The position numbers and the translations under genes are program-made. This document shows, in pieces, positions 55,414-64,000 of a stretch of 64,000 bases of DNA. The notes beneath the pieces are model-generated. The model made no database searches and was not told the DNA's origin. It was given only the letters and a program-made list of their open reading frames with translations. This stretch comes from Pseudoalteromonas rubra (GTDB taxonomy: Bacteria > Pseudomonadota > Gammaproteobacteria > Enterobacterales > Alteromonadaceae): contig NZ_CP013612.1 in assembly GCF_001482385.1 (NCBI RefSeq), positions 62,001 to 126,000 of the forward strand, written 5' to 3'. The number at the start of each line of letters is the position of its first letter. The first letter of the stretch is position 1.

Positions 55414-56604
55414 GTGACTGAATCTATCGTGATGGTGCTGATTGCTATGCTCATTGGGCAAATTGTGTTGAGTGTCCCTGTGCTGCTACTACCGCGAGCG
55501 ACACGTGTTTATCGTATGCCTTTGGTACTTTTTCTTTGTGCCAGTGGAGTACTCGCACTCAATGCAATCGTGCCGGTGTTTTTACCCAGCTGGTATCAGG
55601 TATATACCGTTTTGGGTTTTCCCATGCTCTTTGTGTTGTGTCCGGCGCTTCGCTTGTACATTGAAGGTATTACCACACAAAAAAAGTGGGTACTTAACAG
55701 AGCTAAGTTAAACAAGTTTGTTTTGTTCTGGCCTGCCGTGCTGATTTCCGGTGCGGTTGCGTTTTTGCCTGCACAGCATCACAGGGCACTGTTCGTGACA
55801 GATGACATGCCAGCGGGTCCGTATGTTGTGGTTTTGGCTTGTGCGATGCTGGCTTTGATGTGTTTATGGCTGATTGAATGCGGGTTTACGCTACTGGTGA
55901 TTATCAGGCGTCTGGCCAGATTCAATGCGCAGCTAAAAGAAAGTTATTCTAATCTCGACAGTCCCCAGCTCTCTGTTATCAGGAAGCTTATTTATATCGC
56001 CGTCTGTATTTGGGTTTTTGTTTTTGTGTCAGCTTTTGTATCTAGTCTATTTGATCATGCAATACTGTCGCGCAGCGCCGAAGTGTTTGTTGCACTGGTG
56101 CTTATCTGGAGCGTGACCTTTTTTGCAATGCAGCAGAGCGCGCCAATACTTCAATCACAACCTAATAGCAAAGTTGTTAGTATCGACGTTCCGCGCTTGT
56201 CACGTAGTGAAGGGACAGGGAACAAGTACCATAAATCAGCACTGGATGAGCTTCAGTCTACACGGATAGTTGAAAAAATTACGCAGGTTATGCAAAACAG
56301 TGAGCTTTATCTGGATGCCGATCTGACTCTACAAAAGCTATCACAGGCAAGTGGGATATCACCTAATTACCTGTCTCAGGCTTTAAACGAAACGCTGAAG
56401 ATGAACTTCTTTGATTTTGTTAATCACTGGCGTATCAAAGCTTCGAAGTCCCGTCTATTGAGCAGCGATGAATCGGTGTTGAATATTGCCCTTGAAGTGG
56501 GGTTTAATGCGCGCTCTTCGTTTTATAAGGCGTTTAAGAAAGAAACAGGTATGACACCGGGTCAGTTCAGGCGTGAATATGCAAATCCACCAACATGCGA
56601 TTAG
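55414..56604 (+). CDS. Membrane-anchored AraC-family regulator
   Basis: A 396-residue protein with about seven membrane helices in the first 240 residues and a cytoplasmic AraC DNA-binding domain at the C-terminus (about 290-390: S-G-I-S-P-N-Y-L-S-Q-A-L-N-E and V-L-N-I-A-L-E-V-G-F-N-A-R-S-S-F-Y-K-A-F). The membrane part probably senses an envelope or lipid signal. The start is GTG with GGGGAG close by. It is divergent from the DUF6326 gene, its likely target. Confidence 0.88.
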   Translation: MTESIVMVLIAMLIGQIVLSVPVLLLPRATRVYRMPLVLFLCASGVLALNAIVPVFLPSWYQVYTVLGFPMLFVLCPALRLYIEGITTQKKWVLNRAKLNKFVLFWPAVLISGAVAFLPAQHHRALFVTDDMPAGPYVVVLACAMLALMCLWLIECGFTLLVIIRRLARFNAQLKESYSNLDSPQLSVIRKLIYIAVCIWVFVFVSAFVSSLFDHAILSRSAEVFVALVLIWSVTFFAMQQSAPILQSQPNSKVVSIDVPRLSRSEGTGNKYHKSALDELQSTRIVEKITQVMQNSELYLDADLTLQKLSQASGISPNYLSQALNETLKMNFFDFVNHWRIKASKSRLLSSDESVLNIALEVGFNARSSFYKAFKKETGMTPGQFRREYANPPTCD

Positions 56605-56637
56605 TGTATCGATGCAGGCACCAGTTATAGTCAACAG

Positions 56638-57051
56638 CTAGTAAAACTTACACATCCCTAATCCCAGTTTTTCGCCGTCTCTCAGTGAATAACCGTAGCG
56701 CTGGTAGAAGGTTTCTTTGCCAGTTGCAGCCAACAAAGCGGCGGTCGCGCCGCTTTGGCAATGCGCCGCCAGATATTGCTCTATATTATCCATAATAAGG
56801 TGACCAAGGCCCTGGCCCTGGTGGCTCGGGTGCACAATGATATCCTGAATGTAAAAGTACATGTGCCCGTCGCCTACAATCCGGCCACAGGCAATCAATC
56901 TATCTGCCTTACGACACTGCACCCAGTAAAGTGACGCCGTAATGCTGGCCGCAATGATATCGGGCGCAGGATTTTGCCAGCCAGCACTTTCGCGCAGCGC
57001 GCTGAACTCCAAAGGAGCAGGAGGGGTATGCAAGATCTTTAGTTCAGTCAT
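56638..57051 (-). CDS. GNAT-family N-acetyltransferase
   Basis: A 137-residue protein: [18 protein letters not shown] is the acetyl-CoA loop and F-Y-Q-R-Y-G-Y the C-terminal motif. The ATG at 57051 overlaps the last codons of the chemoreceptor gene, so the two are translationally coupled; a longer frame exists to 57129 inside the receptor gene. The acceptor is unknown. It resembles the small aaC-type GNAT proteins. Confidence 0.82.
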   Translation of the reverse strand: MTELKILHTPPAPLEFSALRESAGWQNPAPDIIAASITASLYWVQCRKADRLIACGRIVGDGHMYFYIQDIIVHPSHQGQGLGHLIMDNIEQYLAAHCQSGATAALLAATGKETFYQRYGYSLRDGEKLGLGMCKFY

Positions 57052-59005
57052 CGACATCAAACCTGTCAACCAGTTGATCCAGGTTGCGCGCCAGCTCAAC
57101 CAATTGTGTTGCACCTGTATGCAGCGCATCGGCAGAGTTGCCCACTTGTTGTACTGACTGACTCACACCGTGAATACGAGATTGGGTGTCCTCGGCAGCC
57201 TGCCCTTGCGCATTGGCCTGCTGGGAAATGTCAGCAATGATCCCCTTAACGAGGGAAACCGAGCTGGCAATATCATCGAATGCCTGATGGGCCAGCTCCG
57301 ACTGGTCAATGGCATGTTTTGATTCACCTACACTGGCAGTCATGCGCTCAGACACACTGCGAGTTTGCTCAATCAGCTTAGTTAACACCTGTTCAATATC
57401 CTGAGTGGCGTCGTGAGAGCGCTGTGCCAGCGTTCGTACTTCGTCGGCCACAACCGCAAACCCCCGGCCTTGCTCACCGGCACGGGCCGCTTCAATGGCG
57501 GCATTGAGGGCCAGCAAGTTAGTTTGTTCGGCAATGGTGCGGATCACCTCCAAAATATTGGTGATGTTGTTACTTTCATTTTCAAGCTTGCTCATGGCCG
57601 TCGCTGAGTCGCCCAGAGAGTCGTTAAGTTTAGCGACCTGAGCCACAGTGCTTTGGATCATCTGGTTACCAGTCTGAGTGTGTTGCTCCGTCGTCGAGAT
57701 TTCGTTGAGTGCATCACCACAGTTGTCGCTTACTGTCATGGCCATGCTTGCCATGGATTGCGTGGTATCCGTCGCGGTTTGGGATGTTTTTTCCTGATGA
57801 CGGCACTGGTTACGAATATCATTGATCCGCGACTGAGAGTTCTGGGCTTCACTATTCAGGGTTCGTGCATTGCCCTGAATGTCTTTCACCAACGCATTAA
57901 TGGAGTTGAGGAATTGGTTAAACCAGGTTGCCAGCTCGCTTATTTCATCATTGCCAATGACCTGGAGCCGTTTTGACAAATTACCTTCACCCTGGGCAAT
58001 TTCTTTTAGCCCGTCCGATACCATTTCAATGGGGTAAACGATTTTGTTGGCCAGCACAATGGCAATGACCACAAACAGCGCCAGCATGATGACGGCGATG
58101 ATACTGATGCTATAGGTCATATTATAAGAGGAAGCAAGGATTTCATCCTCTTCAATGATGGCGATAAAGGTCCAGCCCAGCTCTTCAGAGCGATAAAACT
58201 TGGCATAAAAGGCTTTGTCCTGATACTCCAGCGTAATAAAAGCAGCATTCCCCGCGTTTCGTATAGCCTGATACCGGGCATCATTCAAATCACGAATGTT
58301 CTTAAAGTTACTGTTGGCGTTTTTCGGATCTGCCAGCACGGTGCCTTGGTTGTCGAGTAACAACAAATAGCCTGTGTTACCCAGTTTGATGTTGCTGACA
58401 ATGTCTGTCAGTGTCGACAAGGTTACATCCAGAGACTGAACGCCGAACATTTGGCCGCTTTTCATAATCCCGGTTGCCACAGATACCATTGCCTGTCCGG
58501 TAACGCCTTGATAAGGCTCAGTGATCACCACCTGAGATGGATTGGAGCTGACTTGCTGATACCAGGGCCTTTTGCGTGGATCATAGTTGCCCAAAGGCTC
58601 GGCAGGATACTGAATAAAGCCACCCTCACGGGTGCCCAGATATACGAACAGTAACTCGGGGTGAGTTTTGCCAAAGGTGGTGTACAGGTCAAAAATTTCT
58701 GCTTCTGCCTGACCTGAGGCCTCCGGCGTCATCATTTTTTCTGTACCGAAATAGGTGGTTGTGTCCTTGCTAACGGATTGCACAGTTTTACTTTGCGCTA
58801 GGAATCGGGCATTACTTTTCATCTGGTCAAAAAAGATGATAAATGCATTCTCAATTTGTCTGATCTCGTTAACCGATGTCTCTAAGAATCGATCCAGTGA
58901 CTCCTGTTTGGTGCGCGAGATACTCATGATGGATATTGCAAGAATAGGAATGATAACGGTCAAAACAAAGCTTAAGATCAGCTTTTTACGCATTCTCATG
59001 GGCAA
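57044..59005 (-). CDS. Methyl-accepting chemotaxis protein with dCache sensor
   Basis: A 653-residue receptor. Membrane helix one is at about residues 9-28, the periplasmic part (about 35-290) is a double Cache domain with the R-K-R-P-W-Y motif typical of dCache_1 ligand sites, and helix two is near 300-325. HAMP follows, then a signalling domain whose hairpin tip reads [18 protein letters not shown]. It should bind CheW and CheA. dCache motifs suggest small-molecule ligands such as amino acids, though none is proven. The GNAT gene overlaps its end. Confidence 0.92.
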   Translation of the reverse strand: MPMRMRKKLILSFVLTVIIPILAISIMSISRTKQESLDRFLETSVNEIRQIENAFIIFFDQMKSNARFLAQSKTVQSVSKDTTTYFGTEKMMTPEASGQAEAEIFDLYTTFGKTHPELLFVYLGTREGGFIQYPAEPLGNYDPRKRPWYQQVSSNPSQVVITEPYQGVTGQAMVSVATGIMKSGQMFGVQSLDVTLSTLTDIVSNIKLGNTGYLLLLDNQGTVLADPKNANSNFKNIRDLNDARYQAIRNAGNAAFITLEYQDKAFYAKFYRSEELGWTFIAIIEEDEILASSYNMTYSISIIAVIMLALFVVIAIVLANKIVYPIEMVSDGLKEIAQGEGNLSKRLQVIGNDEISELATWFNQFLNSINALVKDIQGNARTLNSEAQNSQSRINDIRNQCRHQEKTSQTATDTTQSMASMAMTVSDNCGDALNEISTTEQHTQTGNQMIQSTVAQVAKLNDSLGDSATAMSKLENESNNITNILEVIRTIAEQTNLLALNAAIEAARAGEQGRGFAVVADEVRTLAQRSHDATQDIEQVLTKLIEQTRSVSERMTASVGESKHAIDQSELAHQAFDDIASSVSLVKGIIADISQQANAQGQAAEDTQSRIHGVSQSVQQVGNSADALHTGATQLVELARNLDQLVDRFDVDD

Positions 59006-59158
59006 CCACCTCGTTTTTTATTCTAATAATAGTGTAGTTGTGAACGGAGCATGTTGCTCTGATATGATGTCAATTTATGACATTAATTCGAAGATACTAT
59101 TGCAAACTTTGCACGTGAGGACAAGGGACATGGCTGAGGGATGTGCTGTTTTATGAAC

Positions 59159-59190
59159 AAAACAGAGTTCTGAACTCAGAACTCTGTTTT
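59159..59190. terminator. Perfect 15-bp bidirectional terminator
   Basis: AAAACAGAGTTCTGA and TCAGAACTCTGTTTT are exact reverse complements separated by two bases; A and T tracts flank both ends. It lies three bases beyond the stop of the 51-residue peptide gene on the minus strand. Confidence 0.85.
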
Positions 59191-59193
59191 GGC

Positions 59194-59349
59194 TTAACGG
59201 CAATAGTGGTACAAGGAAAACATATCACAAATTTTGCCTGATAATGAGGCGGCTACATCACCACCCGCGATTTGCGGCGTCGCCTGCTGAGGAAGTGAAT
59301 TAGACTCCGAAAGGCGTTTTAAATTGGTTTTCTTTACCTTTATTTTCAT
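59194..59349 (-). CDS. Small double-glycine-leader peptide with two cysteines
   Basis: A 51-residue peptide. The first 30 residues are a Lys-rich leader ending Q-I-A-G-G; relative to Gly30 as -1, Leu19 is at -12 and Ile27 at -4, which fits a double-glycine processing site. The predicted 21-residue core has Cys41 and Cys50, so it may form a disulfide or be modified. It is followed by a strong terminator three bases after its stop. I recall similar leader-type peptides in Pseudoalteromonas, but the transporter and modification enzymes are not nearby. The ribosome site before the ATG is weak. Confidence 0.6.
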   Translation of the reverse strand: MKIKVKKTNLKRLSESNSLPQQATPQIAGGDVAASLSGKICDMFSLYHYCR

Positions 59350-59541
59350 GTTGTTATCCAGTTTTTGTTGTATTGGAGATCATAGGTTTTCAATCCCTGT
59401 ATGATAATGATAAATAATCAGGCTCACTCAAACGTACCAAAAGTAAGCAGTGGTCCTGTGATTGAAGGGCTAAGCACTCCTTGCCTGCCTTCATATTCAT
59501 TTAAGCGCATGCATAATAATTGGTCAAATGTTTATACTAAT

Positions 59542-60882
59542 TTATTTTATATCGTGTTTTTTCATTAGCTTATAAAAGTCAGACCGATTTCTTTGAGCCA
59601 GTTTGGCGGCTTGAGGGACTCTGTTCTCGCACAGGGCGAGCACTTTTATCAGATAATCGCGCTCAAACTGACGCTTCGCGTCATTCAGTCCGACAAAGCC
59701 TTGCTTGTCGTCTTGTTCTGGCAGTGCGCTGATAATACTCTCTGCAGTGATTAATTTGCCGGGTGTCATTGCCACACAGTATTCAACTACGTTATGTAGC
59801 TGACGAATATTGCCTGGCCAGGCATAACTTAACAGCGCCGTAGTGGCGTCCAAAGAGAGGCGTTTTTGCCCAGCGGCGAGTTGCCTGATAAACAAATTTG
59901 CCAGTAGGGGAATGTCTTCCACTCGCTCACGCAGCGCAGGCAACTGAATGGCGACGACGTTGAGGCGATAATACAGGTCTTCTCTGAATTTTCCTTCGCT
60001 GACAGCCTGCGCCAGGTTTCTATGGCTGGCCGAGAGAATACGCACATCAACTGTTTGCTCATGCTGGCCACCGATAGGGCGGACCGTTTTTTCCTGCAAT
60101 ACCCGTAGTAGCTTGACCTGCAGGTCAAGCGGCATGTCTCCTATTTCGTCCAGTAATAATGTGCCTTTATCGGCACTTTGGATAAGCCCCTGTTTATCCG
60201 AAATTGCGCCGGTAAATGCGCCCTTTTTATGGCCAAACAGCTCGGATTCAAGCAAGTGTGCGGGCAGGGCACCACAGTTGATGGCGATAAAGGGACCCTG
60301 AGCATGACTGCTCGCCTGATGAATGGCGCGTGCGGTGACTTCCTTACCCGTGCCACTTTCCCCCTGGATCAATATATTGGCCTGGCTGGGAGCGATGGCT
60401 TTAATCTGCTGTACCAGCTGGCGCATGCTCAGGCTTTGGTGATACAAGCCATGAAAGTTATCGGGGTCTGTGAGCTGTGTCGCTCTGTTTTCAGGTAATG
60501 CTTTGTCGATCGCTGTCAGTAGCTCTTCGCTGTTTATTGGTTTGGTAATAAAAGCGGTGATCCCTTGTTCAATGGCATCTACAGCATCGGGGATCGAGCC
60601 ATGCGCAGTCATCATGATCACAGGCAGGCCTGGGTATTGAGCTTGTAATTTCTGGTTCAGTGCCAGGCCGTCCATGTGTTCCATACGTAAGTCGGTGATC
60701 ACCACATCAACGGGCCCATTTGCCAGTTGCCGTAGGGCCGCATGTCCACTGCTGGCCAGGGTGACGTCAAAGCCATGACTTTCGAGGCGTATTGCTAGCA
60801 GCTCGCTTAATGCCGGGTCATCGTCGACCAACAAAACAGAGGCTGCGTGAGTATCTGAGATAGACGGTGTTGTATAGGACAT
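59542..60882 (-). CDS. glrR: GlrR-like sigma-54-dependent response regulator
   Basis: A 446-residue regulator: receiver with phospho-acceptor Asp64, sigma-54 AAA domain with Walker A GESGTGK (174-180) and the GAFTGA loop (221-226) that contacts sigma-54, and a Fis-type C-terminal helix-turn-helix. The length equals E. coli GlrR (444). It is the third gene of a kinase-lipoprotein-regulator operon in the GlrK-QseG-GlrR order; its ATG overlaps the upstream stop (TAATG). It should activate sigma-54 promoters, and in enterobacteria GlrR controls the glmY small RNA; that target is not visible here. Confidence 0.9.
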   Translation of the reverse strand: MSYTTPSISDTHAASVLLVDDDPALSELLAIRLESHGFDVTLASSGHAALRQLANGPVDVVITDLRMEHMDGLALNQKLQAQYPGLPVIMMTAHGSIPDAVDAIEQGITAFITKPINSEELLTAIDKALPENRATQLTDPDNFHGLYHQSLSMRQLVQQIKAIAPSQANILIQGESGTGKEVTARAIHQASSHAQGPFIAINCGALPAHLLESELFGHKKGAFTGAISDKQGLIQSADKGTLLLDEIGDMPLDLQVKLLRVLQEKTVRPIGGQHEQTVDVRILSASHRNLAQAVSEGKFREDLYYRLNVVAIQLPALRERVEDIPLLANLFIRQLAAGQKRLSLDATTALLSYAWPGNIRQLHNVVEYCVAMTPGKLITAESIISALPEQDDKQGFVGLNDAKRQFERDYLIKVLALCENRVPQAAKLAQRNRSDFYKLMKKHDIK

Positions 60883-61421
60883 TATGGCTGCTCCGATGGT
60901 GTTTGAAGGGGGGAGTTCAGGGGAATGTCCTGAAGTCTTTGCTGCTCTATGTCGGCCAGCGCCTGTTTGAGCGTGAGTAGTGCCTGATTGGTTTGAGTCA
61001 GCTGCGTTTGGATCTGGCTCAATTTGGCATTGCTACGATGCAAGCGGATCTTTTGTCCCCGCAGTACTTGTGTCTGTTGTTTCAGGGTATCGAACCACAG
61101 ATGGTAGTGTTCGGGCCAATGCTGACTTTGTTTGATCTTTGCAATTGCTTGCAATTGTCTGGTTGTTGAAACGGTATTGCAATAGCTATGTATGAAGGTC
61201 TCAATAGCGATCTGGCCGATATAAGGTTCAGGCTTTTGTTGCTCAACAACTTGATTGTTTTGACACAGCGTCAGGTAGCGTTGCAGTAGTAGCGCCAAAG
61301 AGGCGTAATCCGGCTCAAGCGTTTTACGTGGCCCGACAAATTGTGTGTTTTTCTGTGTCGGGCTCAGTTGGCAACCGCTCAGGCTGATAACGAGTGTGGT
61401 GATTAAAAGGAAGAGTTTCAT
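60882..61421 (-). CDS. qseG: QseG-like lipoprotein between kinase and regulator
   Basis: A 179-residue lipoprotein: the signal sequence ends L-S-G-C and the rest is helical with a C-terminal coiled coil. The ATG at 61421 follows GGAGAAAGCAG and overlaps the kinase stop (ATGA). Sequence similarity to QseG is weak by eye; the assignment depends on position between GlrK and GlrR, size class and lipid anchoring. In E. coli the lipoprotein partner modulates the kinase. The TAA stop overlaps the glrR ATG. Confidence 0.7.
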   Translation of the reverse strand: MKLFLLITTLVISLSGCQLSPTQKNTQFVGPRKTLEPDYASLALLLQRYLTLCQNNQVVEQQKPEPYIGQIAIETFIHSYCNTVSTTRQLQAIAKIKQSQHWPEHYHLWFDTLKQQTQVLRGQKIRLHRSNAKLSQIQTQLTQTNQALLTLKQALADIEQQRLQDIPLNSPLQTPSEQP

Positions 61422-62884
61422 CTGCTTTCTCCGTGTTTTGGCAGTGTCAGAGTAAATTCGCAGCCAGGCTGATTGTTTCGCCACTGTAACTGGCCACCGC
61501 ACTGGCTGATACATTCGTGGGCAATGGCCAGGCCTAGCCCACTGCCTGCTATTTTTTGGCTGCTGCGGCCTCTGACAAAGGGTTTGAACAAGTGACTGGC
61601 CTCCTGGGGATCGAGCCCTGGCCCATCGTCCCGGATACTGATCTGCCAGTGGCTTGAGGTAGCCAAAAAGTCGATGCGGATCTGGCTGTGTGTATATTGA
61701 ATTGCATTGCTGAGCAGGTGTGTCAGAGCCAGTTTGACAGGTAGCTCAGGTAAGTCTGTTAGCTGCTGCTCAAAGTGCCAGTGAACAAGGATACCCCGCC
61801 GCTGCAGCCGTTGTGCAAAGTGGTCTTCCAGTTGCGCTTTGATTGACCGGGCACTGCAGCGTGCCTGTTGGCTGTGCGGGTGGCTGGCAGCGCTAAACGT
61901 AAGCAGGTCGTCAATGAGCTGAGTGAGCTTGGCGACAGAGGTGTGGAGAATATCGGTTACGCGTCGTTGTTTGTCATTGAGTTGCCCGAGGTGCTCGGTA
62001 TTCAGTAAGTCTGTGCCTTCTTTAATCGAAGCCAACGGGGTTTTCAGCTCGTGTGATACGTGGCGTAAAAAGGTTTCTTTTTGATGTTTACTGGCAGCGA
62101 GCTCCTGGCGCAATTGCTCAAGGCGCTCACCCAGCTGGCTGAACTCTCGGCTACCTGTCAGCTGGATTGGCGTAGTAAAGCTGTCTTCACCAATGACTTC
62201 TATGGCTCGCTCCAGCTGAAATAGCTGACGGGAGATCCGCCGGATCAGCCAGATACTCATGCCGACTAGGATAGGTAACAGAATGCTAAGTCCAATTAAA
62301 AAGCGCTGCCGGATGAGACTTTGTTGCAAGAGCGCATCCGTCAGTTGTTTGTCTAGGGTCTGTTGTAGCGGTTGTGACTGGCGAGTCAGGGCGTTGACCA
62401 GTGCCGACAGGGTGCTACTGTCTGGCGTTTGGGTGTGTTGGAGCAGGTGTTGCCAATTAGCAACTGTTGCATCTTTCTCAAGTCTCGCAAGCAGTGATAT
62501 AAGCCTATTTTTTTGCACCTGCCAGCTTTTATTGATGCTTATTCTTAGTTGTTCGCTTTGTAGTAACTGATTGTTTTGCTGTGCTTTTAGAAGCGCCTGA
62601 AAGGCGTTTTTCAATTCACTGAATTCTGACTTAACCTTCTGATTATTAGTATAAATATCCTGAACTGTATGCTGCTGATATGCAACTGACTGAATAAACC
62701 ACAAGGTTAACAGCAACAGAGGAACCAGGGCCAGCATTAATGCCATAAGTGCCTGTTTCCACAATGCCTGAGAAAAAAAGGGGTTGAGTGGCGCGTGTGA
62801 GCGTAATTCTGAGCTGGCATGGAGCATAAAGAGCCTGATAGTTTGCGCGCTTTTAATTGTCTGTTGCCAATTAGCGACAGCCAT
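61418..62884 (-). CDS. glrK: GlrK/QseE-like sensor histidine kinase
   Basis: A 488-residue membrane kinase with helices at about 44-66 and 196-214 around a helical periplasmic domain, then HAMP, HisKA with His278 in SHELKTP, and an ATPase domain with a G-L-G-L-A-I-A-H box. It is the first gene of the GlrK-QseG-GlrR operon; its stop overlaps the lipoprotein start. The predicted sequence is a little longer than E. coli GlrK. The start is uncertain: an ATG at 62827 would shorten it by 19 residues, and neither has a good ribosome site. Confidence 0.88.
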   Translation of the reverse strand: MAVANWQQTIKSAQTIRLFMLHASSELRSHAPLNPFFSQALWKQALMALMLALVPLLLLTLWFIQSVAYQQHTVQDIYTNNQKVKSEFSELKNAFQALLKAQQNNQLLQSEQLRISINKSWQVQKNRLISLLARLEKDATVANWQHLLQHTQTPDSSTLSALVNALTRQSQPLQQTLDKQLTDALLQQSLIRQRFLIGLSILLPILVGMSIWLIRRISRQLFQLERAIEVIGEDSFTTPIQLTGSREFSQLGERLEQLRQELAASKHQKETFLRHVSHELKTPLASIKEGTDLLNTEHLGQLNDKQRRVTDILHTSVAKLTQLIDDLLTFSAASHPHSQQARCSARSIKAQLEDHFAQRLQRRGILVHWHFEQQLTDLPELPVKLALTHLLSNAIQYTHSQIRIDFLATSSHWQISIRDDGPGLDPQEASHLFKPFVRGRSSQKIAGSGLGLAIAHECISQCGGQLQWRNNQPGCEFTLTLPKHGESR

Positions 62885-63111
62885 AAGTAACTGATTTTAA
62901 ATAGTAAGCTAAAAACGCGAGTTGAATTTTGTCGCCATTTAGCAACAAATCGCCTTAATGTCCCCTGAACTTTTTTACCCAATAAAAACTAACTTATTGA
63001 AAATTAATATCTAATTAAACCTGGCACCAAAGTTGGAATAGTCTTGTCAAACGCAGCCTGCAAGCTCAGAACAGTTTCGCGGCGGCACACATTCAAAAAC
63101 AGAAGGAAAAT

Positions 63112-63336
63112 ATGATGAAAACAGCAATGACAATGATGACAGCTATGGCTCTGACGGTGTTGGCGACACAGGCAATTGCAGGCGAGGGTTTTGAAAAGTA
63201 TGACACGGATGGTGATGGCACCATTAGTTTGAATGAGGCGACGGCAAACTCCGCGCTCATGGGCCAGTTCAAAGTGCTGGATAGTAATGGTGACGGCTTG
63301 CTGAGCAGAAAAGAGTTCTCTGAGTTTAACGGCTAA
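63112..63336 (+). CDS. Small secreted EF-hand protein (first of three)
   Basis: A 74-residue protein with a signal peptide of about 23 residues (cleaved after A-I-A). The mature part has two EF-hands: D-T-D-G-D-G-T-I-S-L-N-E and D-S-N-G-D-G-L-L-S-R-K-E, each with the Asp/Asn/Asp ligands and terminal Glu for calcium. It is probably a periplasmic calcium-binding protein. AGAAGGAAAAT precedes the ATG. Two similar genes follow on the same strand with short gaps. Confidence 0.85.
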   Translation: MMKTAMTMMTAMALTVLATQAIAGEGFEKYDTDGDGTISLNEATANSALMGQFKVLDSNGDGLLSRKEFSEFNG

Positions 63337-63362
63337 GTCGCGTTTGAACCGGAGGATCTAAT

Positions 63363-63590
63363 ATGCAAATTACGTACGTTTTTGCGTTGACCCTGGGAAT
63401 GTTCACCTGTGCATTAGCGTTTGCCTCTGAAGTCGATTTTGCACTTTTGGATGATAACAGCGATGGCCTGATCAGTCGCTCAGAAGCAGCTAAGGTCTCT
63501 CTGGTCGCTGACGCATTTAAACGCCTGGATACAAACCGGGATGGCGCGCTGAGTGCCAAAGAATTTAGACATTTTAACAAGCATTTATGA
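63363..63590 (+). CDS. Small secreted EF-hand protein (second of three)
   Basis: A 75-residue protein with a signal peptide of about 21 residues (cleaved after A-F-A). Two EF-hands: D-D-N-S-D-G-L-I-S-R-S-E and D-T-N-R-D-G-A-L-S-A-K-E. It lies 26 bases after the first copy. A ribosome site GGAGGATCTAAT precedes the ATG. It is likely a paralogue from tandem duplication that has diverged in the signal peptide and linker. Confidence 0.85.
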   Translation: MQITYVFALTLGMFTCALAFASEVDFALLDDNSDGLISRSEAAKVSLVADAFKRLDTNRDGALSAKEFRHFNKHL

Positions 63591-63600
63591 GGAACTTGAT

Positions 63601-63807
63601 ATGTACAAGCTTATGTTAAGCACCATTTTAATGGCAGCCAGTATTGGCGCGCATGCTGCGGACAGTTCGTTTTCAACTTTTGATGCCAATGGCGATGGGT
63701 TTATCTCTAAGTCGGAAGCGGCGGGATCGGATACATTGACGGTTATTTTCGATAAGCTGGACAGCAATGGCGACGGCAAACTATCGGAGCAGGAATTTAG
63801 TCAGTAG
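63601..63807 (+). CDS. Small secreted EF-hand protein (third of three)
   Basis: A 68-residue protein with a signal peptide of about 20 residues (cleaved after A-H-A). Two EF-hands: D-A-N-G-D-G-F-I-S-K-S-E and D-S-N-G-D-G-K-L-S-E-Q-E. It starts 10 bases after the second gene; GAGGAACTTGAT overlaps the previous stop region. The three form one operon ending in a terminator about 80 bases further on. Confidence 0.85.
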   Translation: MYKLMLSTILMAASIGAHAADSSFSTFDANGDGFISKSEAAGSDTLTVIFDKLDSNGDGKLSEQEFSQ

Positions 63808-63884
63808 GACATTATCCTGACACCGTTTTCCTCTCCCAATTTTGTATTTTTACGCAACGATCTTCATGGGTCCTTCCATGAGTC

Positions 63885-63910
63885 AAGGCACCTGATAAGG
63901 GTGCCTTTTT
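63885..63910 (+). terminator. Terminator of the EF-hand operon
   Basis: AAGGCACC/GGTGCCTT, an 8-bp perfect stem, followed by T residues. It lies just before the stop of a convergent gene. Confidence 0.85.
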
Positions 63911-63916
63911 CGTTTA

Positions 63917-64000
63917 TCAGGCTGTTGCTGCCATGATATGTTCACTACGTAACAGGCCGTACATATAGCCATCATAGTAACCATGGCTAAATTTAAAGTG
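63917..64000 (-). CDS. 3' end of a minus-strand gene (partial)
   Basis: The minus strand from 64000 reads an open frame of 27 codons with a TGA at 63917-63919. The peptide ends with a Gly/Tyr-rich stretch and E-H-I-M-A-A-T-A. It shares the terminator at 63885-63910 with the EF-hand operon. The rest lies beyond the window, so the product cannot be named. Confidence 0.5.
   Translation of the reverse strand, partial: HFKFSHGYYDGYMYGLLRSEHIMAATA

Noticed and set aside
1-64000. CRISPR arrays, prophage genes, integrases and rRNA genes
   Set aside because: No regularly spaced direct repeats, phage structural genes, recombinases or rRNA-like stretches were seen on reading the window.

Overview
The window looks like chromosomal DNA of a marine gammaproteobacterium of the order Alteromonadales, most probably Pseudoalteromonas. 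This is an inference from gene content and style: moderate GC, many secreted S9/S41/M14 peptidases, dense two-component and c-di-GMP signalling, a GlrK-QseG-GlrR locus, small double-glycine-leader peptides, and a MITE-like element with TAATACCAATTT ends. No rRNA, convincing tRNA, CRISPR array, integrase or transposase was seen.

Layout. 1-8.0 kb: a flotillin/SPFH gene interrupted by an in-frame TAG, then a 1927-residue AAA-type ATPase. 8.0-9.6 kb: a minus-strand operon (Ala-rich secreted protein, DUF2145, YiaA/B-like) divergent from an XRE regulator. 10.6-15.8 kb: LysE exporter, GGDEF protein, secreted alpha/beta hydrolase with a membrane-anchored partner, GNAT enzyme. 16.0-19.4 kb: di-haem cytochrome c peroxidase overlapping a hybrid histidine kinase broken by an in-frame TAA. 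19.5-25.5 kb: small secreted protein, large M14 carboxypeptidase, DUF2237, a broken gene of unknown family, EamA transporter. 25.8-27.9 kb: a 691-residue protein with a PIN-nuclease-like core, coiled coil and two membrane helices. 27.9-31.8 kb: flavin reductase, HDAC-like hydrolase, an XRE regulator followed by three micro-genes (two with double-glycine motifs), DUF6429, and a MITE supplying the stop codon of a VOC gene. 31.8-36.8 kb: AraC, SDR with divergent LysR, fibronectin-III secreted protein, GNAT.

36.9-43.2 kb is a signalling locus: a receiver protein and an HD-GYP phosphodiesterase transcribed away from a 1333-residue hybrid kinase with two receivers and an Hpt domain. 43.5-47.7 kb holds an S9 peptidase, an S41 peptidase and a secreted alpha/beta hydrolase. 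47.8-51 kb has a TonB-C-like lipoprotein, a zinc-ribbon membrane protein, a MerR regulator divergent from a class IV aminotransferase, and an ECF sigma factor with a membrane partner. 51-57 kb holds an oligopeptidase B-like lipoprotein, a TPR protein, a DUF6326 protein and a membrane-anchored AraC regulator. 57-59.3 kb has a GNAT gene overlapping a chemoreceptor, and a 51-residue double-glycine peptide. 59.5-62.9 kb is the GlrK-QseG-GlrR operon; 63.1-63.8 kb is a tandem of three small EF-hand proteins. A partial minus-strand gene runs off the right edge.

The most unusual items are the PIN-like/coiled-coil/membrane protein, the XRE-linked micro-gene cluster with double-glycine leaders and the similar orphan peptide at 59.2 kb, a perfect 25-bp inverted repeat formed from the last codons of a response-regulator gene, and several recent-looking gene lesions. 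Functional statements rest on motifs read by eye; no database search was run.
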